Below are positions 48,996-62,811 of a DNA stretch of 64,000 bases, piece by piece (position 1 is the first letter of the stretch; the number at the start of each line of letters is the position of its first letter). The position numbers were made by a program, and so were the translations under genes. Below the pieces are notes generated by a model. That model was not told the origin of the DNA. It ran no database searches and saw only the letters and a list, made by a program, of their open reading frames with translations. The DNA lies in contig CAMRHE010000157.1 of NCBI GenBank assembly GCA_947044405.1, positions 186,001-250,000 on the forward strand, in the 5' to 3' direction. The stretch is from Leptodactylus fallax (Eukaryota; Chordata; Amphibia; Anura; Leptodactylidae).

Positions 48996-50493
48996 CCATT
49001 ACAACGCCTTTGGACGTGTTTTTTTATTTTCTGGCAACGTTTATACATACTATATTATATACTTAAAAGGGGTTGTCGGGACTATTAATTTACTTACCTG
49101 TCCAGAGTTGTTGAAGCTGAAGAACCCTGGGCTTCTGGCCAAGTCACGACCCCCGGGTCATGTGATTCAAAGCGTGCTTCAGCCTCTAGGGTCGCTCCAC
49201 TCCTTTCTCCCCCAGAGGCTGAAGGCCGCTTTGGATCACATGACCCAGGGGTCGTGGCATGGAATAACCCCAGACAGGTAAATAAATTAACAGTCCCCAA
49301 CACAACTTGTGAAATCAAAGGGGTTATGCCACGAAAACTATTGTCTATGGCATAAGGAATAAATTGGCGATCAGTGGAGTCTGATTCTACTGATTCTGAG
49401 AACTGGGCTGTTTTACTCCCATTCAAAATGTAGCTGTGGGAAGCAGAATTTGCACCCCTTCCACTCATTTCAACTGGAACGCGAAAAAACATCCGAAGTA
49501 CAGCACTCCGTTCTCTCCAGTACTCCCACTGAAATGAATTTAGCGAGGGCATGTATTCTGCATTCAACAATACATTATGAAGGCGAGTAAAAACACTGAT
49601 GTGTGGTCAGTCCCCACACATCAGCAACTTATCCTCTGTCCTAGGAATTGAGAAATAATTTTCGCAGTATAACCCTGTTAAAGAGAACCTGCTAGACTAT
49701 TTTGCTGTATTATTTTCCCAGCAGGCATGGCTGATGCTCACTTGAAATACTGGTTAATGCTGGTATGTCGCGTACAAAGTTTTTTTTTTTTTTGTTTTTT
49801 TTTACAAGTAAACGATCAGGACCTATAGAAGGCAATATGTGAAGGTCCAAGACTGGATCCCATGCAGATTACTGGACTTCAAATCCCATTCTCATCATTA
49901 TCATCCACATCATAGGGACAAACACAGGAATGCAAACATCATAATAGCTTTGATAAGGTTGGAAAGGAAGGAAATGCTGGAATTAAATCCCATCAGACTC
50001 CCGTACCGACCACAGGTGCAAACTATAATCCGATCTCAGCGGGACAAGACATCAAAGATTCTCTGGAAGAATCCTGAAGTTGATACTTGCAGAATGGAAA
50101 TGCCTCATAAAGTGTAATTTGGCTTAGGATTTCCTTTGGTTATATTGTAAAAGAATCTTTGCATTCACTAGTATCATGCTTGTATGTTATAAGCTTATTG
50201 TTCCACATCATCAGGCACCACAGAGTGCTGCGTTTGTGAATAAATCCTGAAGGAATAAAATTTACAGGATTATTACCGGTCTCACTGTACATTTTTAATG
50301 GTTATCTGTAGTACTGCACAGACAACATGGAGCCATTGGCAACAAAGGCAATCAGAGACCGAAGCAGACTTTGGAAATGTTCACATTTGGCATTAGATTG
50401 CAGATTTTATGTCCGGATCTGTGGACATAAATTCAGTGTATTATAGTAGCAGCAAAGAAGAAGAAATTTTGTCCACACAATGTTGATGTGACC

Positions 50494-51077
50494 TTAAAAG
50501 GAATCTGTTGTACCTATTGGAGAGCAATGTAAAACAGTGACAGAGTCCCTTATGCCAGTCTTACTTGTTTCTCAAAATAGTTTTTATAAAACTTAAAAGC
50601 ACAGCTGAGCTGAACACAGAAGTTCTCTCAATTGTAGCACATGCTGCAGAGTCCTTGATATTCATGAGCCAAGAGCTATCCTCGCCTTCTTGCTGCTGAC
50701 TGACAGTTTTCTCCCCAGTACTGTACATAGGGAGAAAGCTGTCAACTAGTGGTACATATTAGTATAATGTTGTACCGTGTTAGCCATTGAAAGTAGTGGA
50801 AGAGTGAAGAAATCAGGCGATACCTTTTAGAGGCTGAGTATAACTAAGGTATCGCCTGATTTCTTCACTCTTCAACTAGTGGTACAGGCAGACAGTCACT
50901 CATAAATTTGAGGACTTGTGCTCAGCTTGGCTGCACCTAATAAAGTAGGATTTTATGGAATCTACTGCAAGGAAAAAAAAAAAGTTATTGCCAGTGCTCT
51001 ATTTAGGGTATATCTGCCACATCTGAGGGTAACACATAGAAGTGACAGAAAAAAACCTGGTGACAGATTTCCTTTAA
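50494..51077. mobile_element. TTAA MITE split by a Penelope-like insertion
   Basis: TTAA at 50494-50497 and 51074-51077, ends aaggaatctgttgtacc and ggtgacagatttcctttaa, like the ggaaatctgtcac group. The centre is interrupted at 50757-50871. Confidence 0.6.
50757..50871 (-). mobile_element. Short Penelope-like insertion with 15-bp target duplication and 5' inversion
   Basis: Flanked by TCAACTAGTGGTACA at 50742-50756 and 50872-50886. The body holds the inverse of the terminus seen at 19160-19242 (gttgtaccgtgttagccat). A 28-base arm starting gaagagtgaagaaatcaggc (50799-50826) is repeated inverted at 50846-50873 after a 19-base spacer. Confidence 0.8.
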
Positions 51078-52279
51078 ATCTCTGGATTGTCAAAGTCAAT
51101 CCAATGCTGGCCAAAGACACGTTAAGTGGGGTGTTCATCTTACGTCTCCCACAACATCATCTGCTTGTCTGGATAATTCAAAGACTAAAAATTGGAAAAG
51201 TAGTTGCCAGACCAATCGGCAACCCCTTATGGGAGGAAACAATAGCTTCAAACCTGTTGATACCCAGATCTTCTAAAAGGAAGTAGCAGGGAATTGGCTG
51301 TTTCATGTTTGTGGTAGATGGCAGATAGCTGGCATTTCCTACTAAATTTGGCAGGGTCTGATGACAAAAATCTCTCCATAGATTGTCTAAGGCAAATGCT
51401 ACACAGCATAAGCCTTCTGGAGTGACAGCATTGCTTAACAATATCACAATGGCCTTAGGGCTTGAGATCATGCCAGAGCAACGCAACAACTGGCTCTGAT
51501 TTTTAAAGGATTTTTCTGGTTTCATGTAAATAAAGTTTAATCATACGATAAAGAACAGTCTTGTAACTTTCTAATAAATGTGGTGTTTCAGTCTTTCCTG
51601 ATGTGATCTGTTTGCTGTCAATGAAAGAGAACATTTTAATTCTATATGAAGAGGCTTAAAAATTTACAAAAACAAAGACTGATGCATTTTAAATGATGAC
51701 CTTTCACCACCGCCAGGTCTTTATATCCCTCAATAAATGCCACTCTGCTGATTATGGTGCAGTTGGATATTTTTTTTTTCCTCTAACCCCACCATTCCTC
51801 GGCAATAGTTTGTTAGTTTCAACACTAAATATGCTAGATGGGCTCTACTGTCAGGTGGGAGGTCCTAGGCTGGAGCCCAGAAATAATTGCCTAGGAATGG
51901 TATGGGCTAGAGAAAAAAAGAACTGCACCAGAATCAGCAGAGTGGAGCTTCTTGAAGGATGTAAGGACCTGGAGGTGGTGAAAAGTCATCTTTAACTACA
52001 CTGATTCACTGTAACAAACAAGGAGAGTCTCTAGATATAAATAAGGTTCTCATTACACTCTGTTATAAAAATGTGGTAAACTGTATTATTCAATAACTAA
52101 GCTTTGATTTGAACAAAACCAGCAAATCTTTTGAAGTCCTGTTTATAATGCTACGTTTGGACTAAAGCTGGCCATACCTAATAGATAAAGCAGAACCTGT
52201 CAATTTTGGTTTGCGTTTTTCGGGTCCGCTTGGGGAACCCAAATCCCGAACACAAGTGTGAACCTAACGTTAGAGTGAA

Positions 52280-52570
52280 AAGATAAGTTGCACTGTACAA
52301 TTGAAAGGAGGCTCTAGTACAGGGCTGGGCCGCCTCTAGCTTGGATACAGCAGAACATACAGACGGATATGGAGGGATACAGGTTTCATATGGTATCCTG
52401 CTGCACATTTGCACACAGATGTTGTTGCTGGACCTACAGATTCTGTACACTTGTAGATTGCCAAAGTTGGCCATAAAAATGCTCGACTGGCGATAAATTT
52501 AGCGACAAGGAAGGCCAAGGAATCCCTCAGTAAGTCTTGCTGTATGTGGGTGAGCATTATCTTGCTGAAA
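52280..52570 (-). mobile_element. Tc1-like fragment (tacactcatt family), minus strand
   Basis: The reverse strand reads LAIYKCTESVGPATTSVCKC then AAGYHMKPVSL, parallel to the fragments at 48665-48995 and 11279-11430, preceded by frames resembling FQQDNAHPHTARLT at about 52500-52560 (QQDNAHPHTARLTEG). No termini seen. Confidence 0.7.
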
Positions 52571-54299
52571 AATCATCACAATTTCAAGTATTTTTCTAAG
52601 TTCAAGCTTTGGAAAGGCTACTAAACACTTGCATATTTTACATACATTGTGAAGGACAAAGCGTGTGCAGTTCAAGTAGAAATCCACACTTACTAATTTT
52701 CTGCACTACATTTTCTTGCTAATCCATGGCAAAATCTGCAAGTGTTACGTGCATTTGTCACAGTCTTTGACGCAGTGCATACCATAGCAAATCTGTAGCA
52801 AAGACGCTGCCCAAACGGGCATGCTGCAGATACAAATTCTGCACAGTTCGTTCATTTTTACAGAACATTTTCTCTGTAGGGTGTAGATGACATTTGTAAA
52901 ATCCCATCCACTTTATGGTACTGAGGATTTTTCTTTGATTATTTTCTGCCTGCAAATTCAGTGTATATGCCACATGTGAATACACCCTAGAGTGGTTTCA
53001 TTGTGTTGAGCAAATTAGGCACTGTTCTCATTTGTAATATGAATTTTGCCATCAAAGCAGATATAAGCTGGTTTTCAGATGGACTAGTATAATATTACAG
53101 AACCCCCTTATACAGTCATTTGTTTTCAGCATTTAAAGCCACTCTCTGGGCTCCCCTTTCTGGGGCTCATTTAATCTGTATATGTGGCAATGATAATAAA
53201 GTGAATAGTCTCCCAGGTGTCTGTTGTGTAGTAGTTGCACAAGAAAACCAAAACACAAATTGCCACGGGTTGGTAATGCGGTTCATTGCCACGTGGCTTG
53301 CACAAGTGAAGCAAATGGATCTAATGTGCTTAACCTGTCTGAGTTGAATAGCTGAAAAACCACATTGCAAAACACCATGTGGTTCCTGGTTGTGCAACAC
53401 GAATTACTTTGTGTATGGGCACCCTTTCAGAAATCAGCTTCGTGCACTGACTTCCTGGTGAGCCTGTGAGCACAGCAATCTAAAGTGGCAGAGCTATCGG
53501 GCTAAAGATGGTAGAATATGGGCACGTGGTTTTTATGTAGTCCAGAATAAGACTGTCTGGGTGAAAACAACTAGTGGGTTTGGCCCCATTCCCTGACAGA
53601 GTGTCTGTCTCAGTTTCTAGGCACTGCAGACCTTAACAGCATAAAAGCAGAAGAGAAAAAAAAAAAAAAAAAAAAAGTTTTTCTTTAGAGGCTGGGTTTA
53701 CACAGTGCATTTTTGCTGAAAAGCTGCATGTGTGTGTTTTAACTGCAATAACGTCCAGCACTTTACTATGCATTTGACGTGTACGATGACAAGCAGCCTA
53801 TATAAGAACTGTACTTGCAGTACTAGCCGAAAAATGTATGCAGTTATTAGATAAAAAAAAAAAAAAAAAAAAAAGCCTGAACCCAGCCTTAGGGTGCCTG
53901 TACCCGGTGCATATCCCGGCTTCAGGCGTTCCCAGGAGATGCAACGTATGAAGTGCACTGGCATTTCTACACTAGGTCCAAAAATTATCACGACTAAACC
54001 GTTCTAGAAACGCATCAGTCTATGTTAGATGGTGTGGACTTCATTTCACGAAACCGTTGTCAGATCAAGACACTAAAGCTTTACACAAAAGGCATCCTGT
54101 ACTGATTTGAGAGAAGATGGCAAAATTGAATCTAAGAGGCAGAAAAAGAAGAGGAAAGCCCAAATGTATAACTGCACAAACATCAGAGTATGTAGCGTGA
54201 GAAACACATGCATTTTATTTATACTACCTATATTGTTGGCTTCCTTAAAAGGGTTTACTCACAAGAGACTTCGGGCATATCCACCTCTGGGACCCGCAC

Positions 54300-54760
54300 C
54301 TATCTCAAATTATTACTATTATTCATAGAGTACAATTAATTCCATGGTGCTGTACATTTGAGGGTTTACATACAGTACACAAAACAAGTACAATACTATC
54401 AGTGACCACTGGAAAAGTGGGATAGAGGGCCCTGCCCCCAAGAGCTTACTATCTATGAGGGAAAGGGGAGAGAGACAGTAGGTGAGGGTAGAAGCTGTTC
54501 GGACGGGAGTATGGAGGAAGTGGGGTTATTGAAGGTTGTAAGCCTTCCTGAATATGGAAATCTTCAGGGTCCTCTTGAAGCTTATAATTGTGGGGGTCAG
54601 TCTTATGTGTTATGGTAGGGAGTTCCAGAGCATGGGAGAATGCACGGGAGAAACCTTTGAGGCGGCTTTGTGAAGAGCGGAGTAGGTGGTCTTAGGGGAT
54701 CAGAGATTACGTGTGCGTAGGCAGTGAAAGGTTAGGTCTAAAATTATCCCCATCATACTC
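54300..54760 (+). repeat. Interspersed repeat, class uncertain
   Basis: Contains catggtgctgtacattt, gagggccctgcccccaagag, cttactatctatgagggaaa and gggagttccagagcatggga, phrases I associate with a repeat common in amphibian and fish genomes. No coding frame; I cannot assign the class from sequence alone. Confidence 0.45.
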
Positions 54761-55232
54761 AGTCTCACAGCTCACCCTTACCCCAGTCCCCACTGTCAGA
54801 AGTTATCAGGTTTTACCCTAAGCTAACCTATTTCCATAACTCACAAAGAAATGAAGAAGAGTTACAGAAACAGCATAGAACGGTGAGCTATGCCATTTTC
54901 ACATCTCACAAGTTAAAAGGCAAAGTATCTCAAATTTATTGCATTTATATTATATCTGCCTTAGAAAAACCGCACCATACCGGTCCACAGATTTTATTAC
55001 GAATCGCAGCTCAGCCTTCAAATGGCTAAGCTGAAAAACCAGACAACCCCAGGACAGGCAGAGAACGGTTTCTAGAAGGTAGCATCCATCTTTCCAACTC
55101 TGTACAGCCCCTGTAAATTATAAAATAACGAGACAACCACTGTCCATATACCCTGTTAGACAAGCTGGACATCATTGTGAAAAGCTACACTCAGACATCC
55201 GAAGTGCAAATGGCAGTCTTGCACTAAGGGAC

Positions 55233-55249
55233 ACCCCCCCCCCCCCCCG
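55233..55249. repeat. Poly-C run
   Basis: About 16 consecutive C; similar runs lie at about 16566-16582 and 44117-44129. Confidence 0.9.
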
Positions 55250-56187
55250 TATGTTGAAATAACAGTCATATAAATAGCTCCCATTCACTGACATTGAATT
55301 TAATGCTGCCATGTGATGGCAGGGAAAAAAAAAACACAAACAAAAAAACAAACAAAAACAAACAGCTCCAGTTCTAGCAAACTCAAGCTATTCTTATATT
55401 ACTATACTGCTCATGCAGCTTGCTGAGGAAATCCCTGGATGACCATGGACTATTAACTAAGCTACGTGCAGCAGGACCCTGGCCATACATTATAACTCAA
55501 TGTTTAGTAATGATTGATACAACGAACAGCTACAACTGAATGCCAAATGGCTCTCCAAAGCTCATAGGTTTTACCATTGTTATAGTTTGCATGTAGATGG
55601 AAATGTAGGCCCTCTAAAGCTCACTAGGCAAGAACGTGTAGACATGTGCAAACTATTTTGCCATACAAATTGTAGTTAAGCTCCATCCTGTCACATATAT
55701 GGAAACAAATACAAAAACGCAAAGCAACAATGGCGAGACCTGGCCTATTCAAGTAAACACCATAGTAAAAAGATGGTATAAAGATAAAGTGGACTTATCA
55801 CCTCTCCTGACAGGTCTGTCTCAGTGAATACTCTACAAAATGACTATTTTGGAGCATCTCTGCAATGCCTCACTCCTCTGATATTCATCTTGGAAGCATA
55901 TGGATAAATTCACAACTGGGTTTTGCAACTGCCCTCTGGGGCATACACAGCCCCAGAACTGTAACACGGTTGGCAGTGCACTTATTTACTTAAACAGTCA
56001 GGTCAGGATCTCCTTGCTGACCTGACATCTGAGTATACTGAAATGTAGCTACAGGAATATGCAGACAAGCTGCTATTTGAAGTACACACAGGATATTGTT
56101 CATTCTCTGAAGGAAATTTTGCATTTAGCTTCTGATATGCTTTAGTGACGTCCCTTCCCTTCATAGAATAATAAAAAAATAAAAAAT

Positions 56188-56188
<1 letters not shown>

Positions 56189-56283
<95 letters not shown>
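56189..56283. repeat. (TA)n(CA)n compound microsatellite
   Basis: About 25 AT units followed, after gtatta, by about 19 CA units. Confidence 0.95.
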
Positions 56284-56284
<1 letters not shown>

Positions 56285-57323
56285 CACTAAACTTTCATAC
56301 AAAATACTGCCAGAAAGTCAAAAGTGGTATCAATATATTTAGTAAACTTTATTAATACATTTGGCTCCTTTCTATGAAATCCTGTACTTATTTCTATATG
56401 TTGAGAGATGAAATCTGTACACGGCTTTCACTAGCTCTTGTATAATGCAGGCAAACTGAGATGGGTAACTTCAAACAGTTCTATCTTGGGCATTATAAAA
56501 TCCAGATAACTGGTCTCAGACAAGATTCTCATCTTTCATAAGACTCCAAGACCACAGTTCTAGGTCTATTTCCAGAAATATCACCAGTTGAAATACAGAG
56601 TTGGGATTGGGAGAAGCTGCAAATGCATATAAAATATGTTAATCCTGACTAGTGATATCACTGGAAATTTTGTAGGGAGAACTGTGATGTTCGTGTCATA
56701 TGAAAGATGGCAGAAAGACAAAAAAAAAAAAAAAAAAAAGTCTAGGTTTTAAGATGCCTGTGATATGTCTGTCTGTTTGAAGTGACCCCCAGCCTCAGTT
56801 TCCCTGCACTATAAAAAAAAATTTAAATATGATTATTAATAGCCTGTACACCCGTACACTTCGTGAAAGCAGGGAACACCACAACACAGATACCAGAGAA
56901 AGAAGAAATGCAAGATTTCATAGAAAGGACAAAATCTGCCAATACAGTATATTGTAAACTTTAACAAACACAAATACTGCCACAAAATCAGAAGTTGTTT
57001 GAACATGTATCAGGGAAGGTAATATTAAGGTTGATTGGATTAGATGAAAAATGTACCCAAGGGGCAATTGGCACATCTTAAAATATGTGGTTATTATATT
57101 CTCTGTCCTCCATTGCTCAGGTGACCTTCTCCTTCTCCTACTATACAGGTCAGGCTGCACCCAGGAGAGTAGGAGGCTGGGTCCAGACATGGGCAGCAGT
57201 TAGGGCTGGAGACCCAGAGCGGAGAGCGAAGCCCCAACAGGAGAAGAAATGCCCTGACTAGATTTCTTCTATCTACCTGTACTATTCATTTATGAAGAGT
57301 TGTTTTATAACTGGAGATCCACT

Positions 57324-57537
57324 TTAGGCTAAGACCCCACGTTGCAGAAACAAAGCTTTTTTTTTTTTTTTTTGTTTGCTGCAGATTTTGTTGCATGTTT
57401 TTGAGCTAAAGCTAGGAGGGGATTGATCAGAAGGAAGAAGTATAAAATTTCCTTTAAATTTTCCATACCTTTTGTAGCCATTATTGACTTTGGCTCAAAA
57501 AAACCGCAGCAACAAAAAAACGTGGGCTAAAGCCTTA
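57324..57537. repeat. ccccacgttgcag family MITE, copy 3
   Basis: Ends ttaggctaagaccccacg and the inverse cgtgggctaaagcctta, with a T run of about 18 at 57357-57374. It abuts the head-less SINE-like repeat at 57541. Confidence 0.8.
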
Positions 57538-57540
57538 CGT

Positions 57541-57705
57541 TCCCCCCAGTGTTTGTGTGGGTTTCCTCCAGGTACTCCGGTTTCCTCCCACACTCTAAAG
57601 ACAGTGATAGGGAACGTAGATTGTAAGCCCTATATGGGATGGTGACAGTCTGTAAAGCGCTGCAGAATATCTTGGCTATATTCGCTATACAAGTAAACAA
57701 AATAC
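57541..57705 (+). repeat. SINE-like repeat, 5'-truncated copy
   Basis: Matches the 3' two thirds of 21862-22112 (gtgggtttcctccaggta, ggaacgtagattgtaagccc, ctgtaaagcgctgcagaata). Confidence 0.6.
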
Positions 57706-59865
57706 GTAATAAATTAGGGTCACCTTCTGATATAATATCAATGTTGGGAGGCACACCAAATCAGGCATGTGTATCACACATGCCTTATTCACACCCAAAG
57801 GGGAAAAAAAAAAACCCCCAAAAAACCACGATAACATGCAGAGCTATATTTACCATCAAAACAACAGATCCCCATTATAATTCAGACCTTGTATGTATAA
57901 AATGTTTCTATTAACTTTACCTATGTGATAGCAAAGTTAAAAAAAAACCTAGCATCTCCAATATTCTTCCATGAAAGAAAAAAAAACAAAAAAAAACAAA
58001 GACACCACACACACACACACACACAATGGACCCATCTGTTCTCTCTGCAGCTGTGGACATGGCTTGGCTTCAAAATACCATATTAGTAATGACCACTCCC
58101 TAAGGACACAAAGTCAAGCAATGCTTGTCTGTGTGAAGATGAGCACCAGCGCCATTCACTGGAAGGAGGGGTTTTCTCTTCTTCTAGAAACTCCCCTGGG
58201 GTTCAGTCTCAGCCAATCTAAATCCTTGCGCTTTTAAAATGGCTGTCCTATGGAAAATGGATGTTCACAATTACTGAGCGCCAACACAACATTTTGGCTC
58301 TCATGAAGTCACTCTGTCTTCATCCAGCTAGAGCTCACCAAAGAAAATCGTGGCATCTGAACAACCCCGTGTTTACCAACCAGGGTTCTCAGAAAACCTA
58401 AGGTTCCTGGAGTCCAGATCAGGGAATTCCAGAACACAAGATCTATCACTTACCATAGGAAAGTAAATTAGATTTCACCTGCTTAAAGATGCCTTGCAAA
58501 GTAGTAACATGTCTGATCCAAAATACTGGACTGGAAAAGAATTGTGGGAGCCTACACCTGTCTGTACACCAAGCTTCTGCGAGGCAGGAATTGCATTAGG
58601 GTTTCCCCAGGAATGGATACAATTTACAGGGGTTTCCCTGGGGTAGGAGATTTTGGAACAACAACAAGAAGTCATGGTGCCATATTTAATCTTTTCCTAC
58701 CTCACATGTAGAGATATGAGAGCTGTAAAACCTCTATTACATAATAAGAAGCACTGTCCCCGCTGCAGCATCCAATGTTCTCAGAGTCAGGATCTCACAG
58801 ATGTTTAGACTGCTATCCCACGCTGGGTTTTAGAAGATATTTCCAGGTGCACGTCTTGGGAAACAGAATTATTCATTTAATGAAAGGGCAGGAATAATAG
58901 TGCAGCATCCGCATGTCGCACCTGGCACAGACGGTTAATGTTTGTGGGCAATGAAGGAAACTATAATCTGCTTGCTTCTATTACTTTATTAAACATCTTT
59001 AGTGGGAGCCAGTGTATAGGATACAAGGACGAGGCTTACACAGACGCAGGGTAAGACATATTGACTATAATAGGGTTGGTCAGAATTCTGGCGTAAGTTG
59101 CAGCACAAAACTGTAACATGCTGTGCACCACATTTAGCAAGTGTTTTTTGGTCACTTTTCTAACAGAGAAGGGGATGCGGCCCAAGTTGCAACTCAAGAG
59201 CTTTTACACCACCTAATAAGTGGTGTAATGTTAGACTAGGCAGGCTAACAATATGCCAGATTTCTCAGCATCTGGCGCAGTTTAAGATTATCTAGTCTAA
59301 AGATGCTCCGTCTAAAAAGACGCTCCGTCTAAAAAGACACTATAGTAAATCTTACTTCTATGTAGCCTGTGTACCCTCAAAATAAAAATAAATACATGAC
59401 ATGCCAGTTTTTTTAGTGGACTGTTTTCACCCACAGACTTTCATGGTTGTTAAAACAGCTGTGTGATGGCCATTCAACAAATGTACATCACGTGGTCACT
59501 TTTCACTGTTGTGTAAATAAGGCCTAAATGGGATACAGAGATATCTACAAGAGTTGAAAATTGAGTATAAGGCCCCACAAAGGGAATCACAGGAAGTCCA
59601 TATAGAGTTTTCCTCTGCGGACTTTGTCTCTATTATACCTATACGGAAAATTCCTTAGGTATAATAAGTTATTCCTTAGGTATAACTGACATTCTGTGAT
59701 TTACAAAAATGTGAGCGTTTTTGAAATTGCGACATTTTAGCTGCGGATTTTTTTTTCTGCAATGTGTGGATGGGATTAGCCAGAATCCCATGTACAATGG
59801 AATTTTACTTGTAATGTAAAATGCAGCATTTTTTGCCACTGTGTTTCTGCAACGTGGATCCCCGG

Positions 59866-60093
59866 CCTAAGGCTAGGCCCCACGTTGCGGAAAAGCTGCT
59901 TTTTTTTGTTGCAGATTTTGCTTTTATGGAACCAAAGCCAGTGAAGAGGCTTTAACAGAAAGGAAAAGTTAAAGTGCTTCCTATATATTTCCTATTCATT
60001 TTTAAAGTCACTCATGACTAACTCCCAAAAAAAAAAAAAAAAAAAAAAAAAACACAACACAAAGCTTTTCCGCAAAGTGTGGCCTTAGCCTAA
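59866..60093. repeat. ccccacgttgcag family MITE, copy 4
   Basis: Ends cctaaggctaggccccacgt and the inverse gtgtggccttagcctaagg, with a run of about 25 A at 60027-60051. It differs from copies 1 and 3 mainly in the central spacer. Confidence 0.8.
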
Positions 60094-60246
60094 GGCCGGT
60101 ATCACACATGCAGTATTTTTGTGATGTTATTGTGGGACTACCTTGCTATGATTTTACTTCTTGCTAGGGCTAAAAAAAAAAAAAAAAACCGCTGCAAAAT
60201 CATCATTTATGGAAAACAAAAAAAAAAAAAAAAACAAAAACACACA

Positions 60247-60255
60247 CACTATATA

Positions 60256-60310
<55 letters not shown>

Positions 60311-60349
60311 TATATACATACATACATACACACATATACATACACACAC

Positions 60350-60356
<7 letters not shown>
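60247..60356. repeat. (TA)n / (CATA)n / (CA)n microsatellite block
   Basis: About 25 TA units followed by mixed cacata and catacata steps and a final CA run that merges with the left end of the neighbouring Tc1 element. Confidence 0.9.
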
Positions 60357-61260
<904 letters not shown>

Positions 61261-61614
61261 ATATTATATATTTAATGCAATATACGACCAGCATCAAAGG
61301 TTTTATTCCATGAAAAAAAATAAGGTAGCATTAACAACAAGTTTTTTGGGATAAAATTATAGAACATTACTTTTGTTTTTCTGTTCCCATGACAACAGGA
61401 ACATGAAGGCACAGTATGCCAGAAACATATGCAATTTTCAATGTAGTTTTAGAGTCCAAGTCAAAAGTGGATCCAGTAGGAAGGAGCAGTATAATAAACC
61501 CAAAAACCTGCGCAATTCCAGCCTCAAGTCAAGTCAAGAGAATGAAGCTGCAGCCCAAAAATGATGGACATGGACCTTCCACATGAACACAATCCAACAA
61601 ATGATGGGAGTTGT

Positions 61615-61880
61615 CAGAATTAAAAAAAAAAAACATGGCCGATTTGTGCTACATCTATCTACAGGTTTTGCATGGTATTCCAGCTCCGTCCTATTGCCAG
61701 AAGCAGCGTTCATGGATGGGATTAGCTGTTTTTTTTATAAGAAAGCAACCATGTTTTTCTAATTCTAACCCCATCCATGAACGCTGCTGCTGGCAAAAGG
61801 ACTGAGCTGAATAAAATGCAAAGCTGTAGACAGGTGTGGCACTGTTCTGGAAAGAAAGCAGCCATGTTTTTGTAAACCTG
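61615..61880. repeat. Foldback repeat (acatggc ends)
   Basis: Left aaaaaacatggccg, right gcagccatgttttt; inner arms agcgttcatggatggg against ccatccatgaacgct (61703-61785) with aaccatgtttttc between. Non-coding. Confidence 0.6.
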
Positions 61881-62700
61881 GGCACCCATGTTAAGAGAGG
61901 TTTCAAGAGGAAGGGGATTCTTACAATACTCAGCAAGTTAAAAGAATTCAGTTTTTACAGACAAAACAAAACCCATGCCTGTTTTATGCAGTTCAGGCTC
62001 TTATCAGAGTCATGCAGCAAAGCAAGGCCCAGCACATAACACAATGTCTCACAAGTAGCCCATTTACACAACATTACACAGAAATAAGGACATTTTCCAC
62101 CGAAGCAAAATAGATTGTTCTATATAAGAGGAAGTACAAACTAAACAACCTGTGTGGAAGAGTTGGCCCACAACCTTCTAGCCAGACCTTTCCTACAAAA
62201 TCAGCGATAACATAATGGGCCCCGATGTAATGCATGGATGGGTCAAGTGCACTACCACATCTGTGAGAACAGCTCTCCATTCTGGTATATAAAAAGGGGA
62301 TTCCCAAGTAGGGGACCTCATTCTATAACATCAACCACACCCCATCATATCAATTATATCATTGCTTGGGAAAGCAGGATGACAACCAGTTTTCTCCTTA
62401 ACTGTAAATTTGCTTACTTAAGAAGCACAGGAGCAGAGAACAAGTAGGTATTTCTGATTTTCAAGAGTCCAAAAGAAGCTGAGTGACCTTAGAAACGTGA
62501 GGGGAATTGGTAAATTAACTATGATATATTTTATTATTCTAACACATTCTAAGCAGATTTTGAAAAAAAAAAAAAATAATTTTTACATGGCCAGAAAGCC
62601 CCTTTAATTTTCCTTTCTTTACTTGTATACAAGACATAGGCATAACCGCCACACACAGTGTGGATACTAGCGAATGCTCGATGAAGCAACAATATCTTAC

Positions 62701-62811
62701 CTGGAGATCAGATGGACTGCTGCTAATCTGGTTTACATTTGGCAAAGAGCCACCATAGTACTGAGCCCGCGATTGTGCAAGTCGCAACTGTTGCAGCTTT
62801 TGGAACTGGAC
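62701..62811 (-). CDS. crtc3: CRTC3 exon 2 (end of CREB-binding region)
   Basis: 111 bp, 37 whole codons, phase 0 at both ends. The acceptor is a pyrimidine-rich tract ending in cag at 62812-62814 and the donor is CAG|gtaaga at 62700. It begins [13 protein letters not shown] and continues through [16 protein letters not shown] to SDLQ. The first half belongs to the coiled-coil CREB-binding region; the [12 protein letters not shown] block is the most conserved CRTC segment and holds the serine equivalent to human CRTC3 Ser62 (CRTC2 Ser70), a SIK/AMPK site for 14-3-3 binding. From memory, human CRTC3 is a few residues shorter between LRL and the GGSLPNV block, so this copy looks more like CRTC1 and CRTC2 there. 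Confidence 0.96.

Noticed and set aside
49839..50117. Plus-strand 92-codon open frame rich in His and Arg.
   Set aside because: No recognisable domain, no splice or promoter context; likely chance within an intron.
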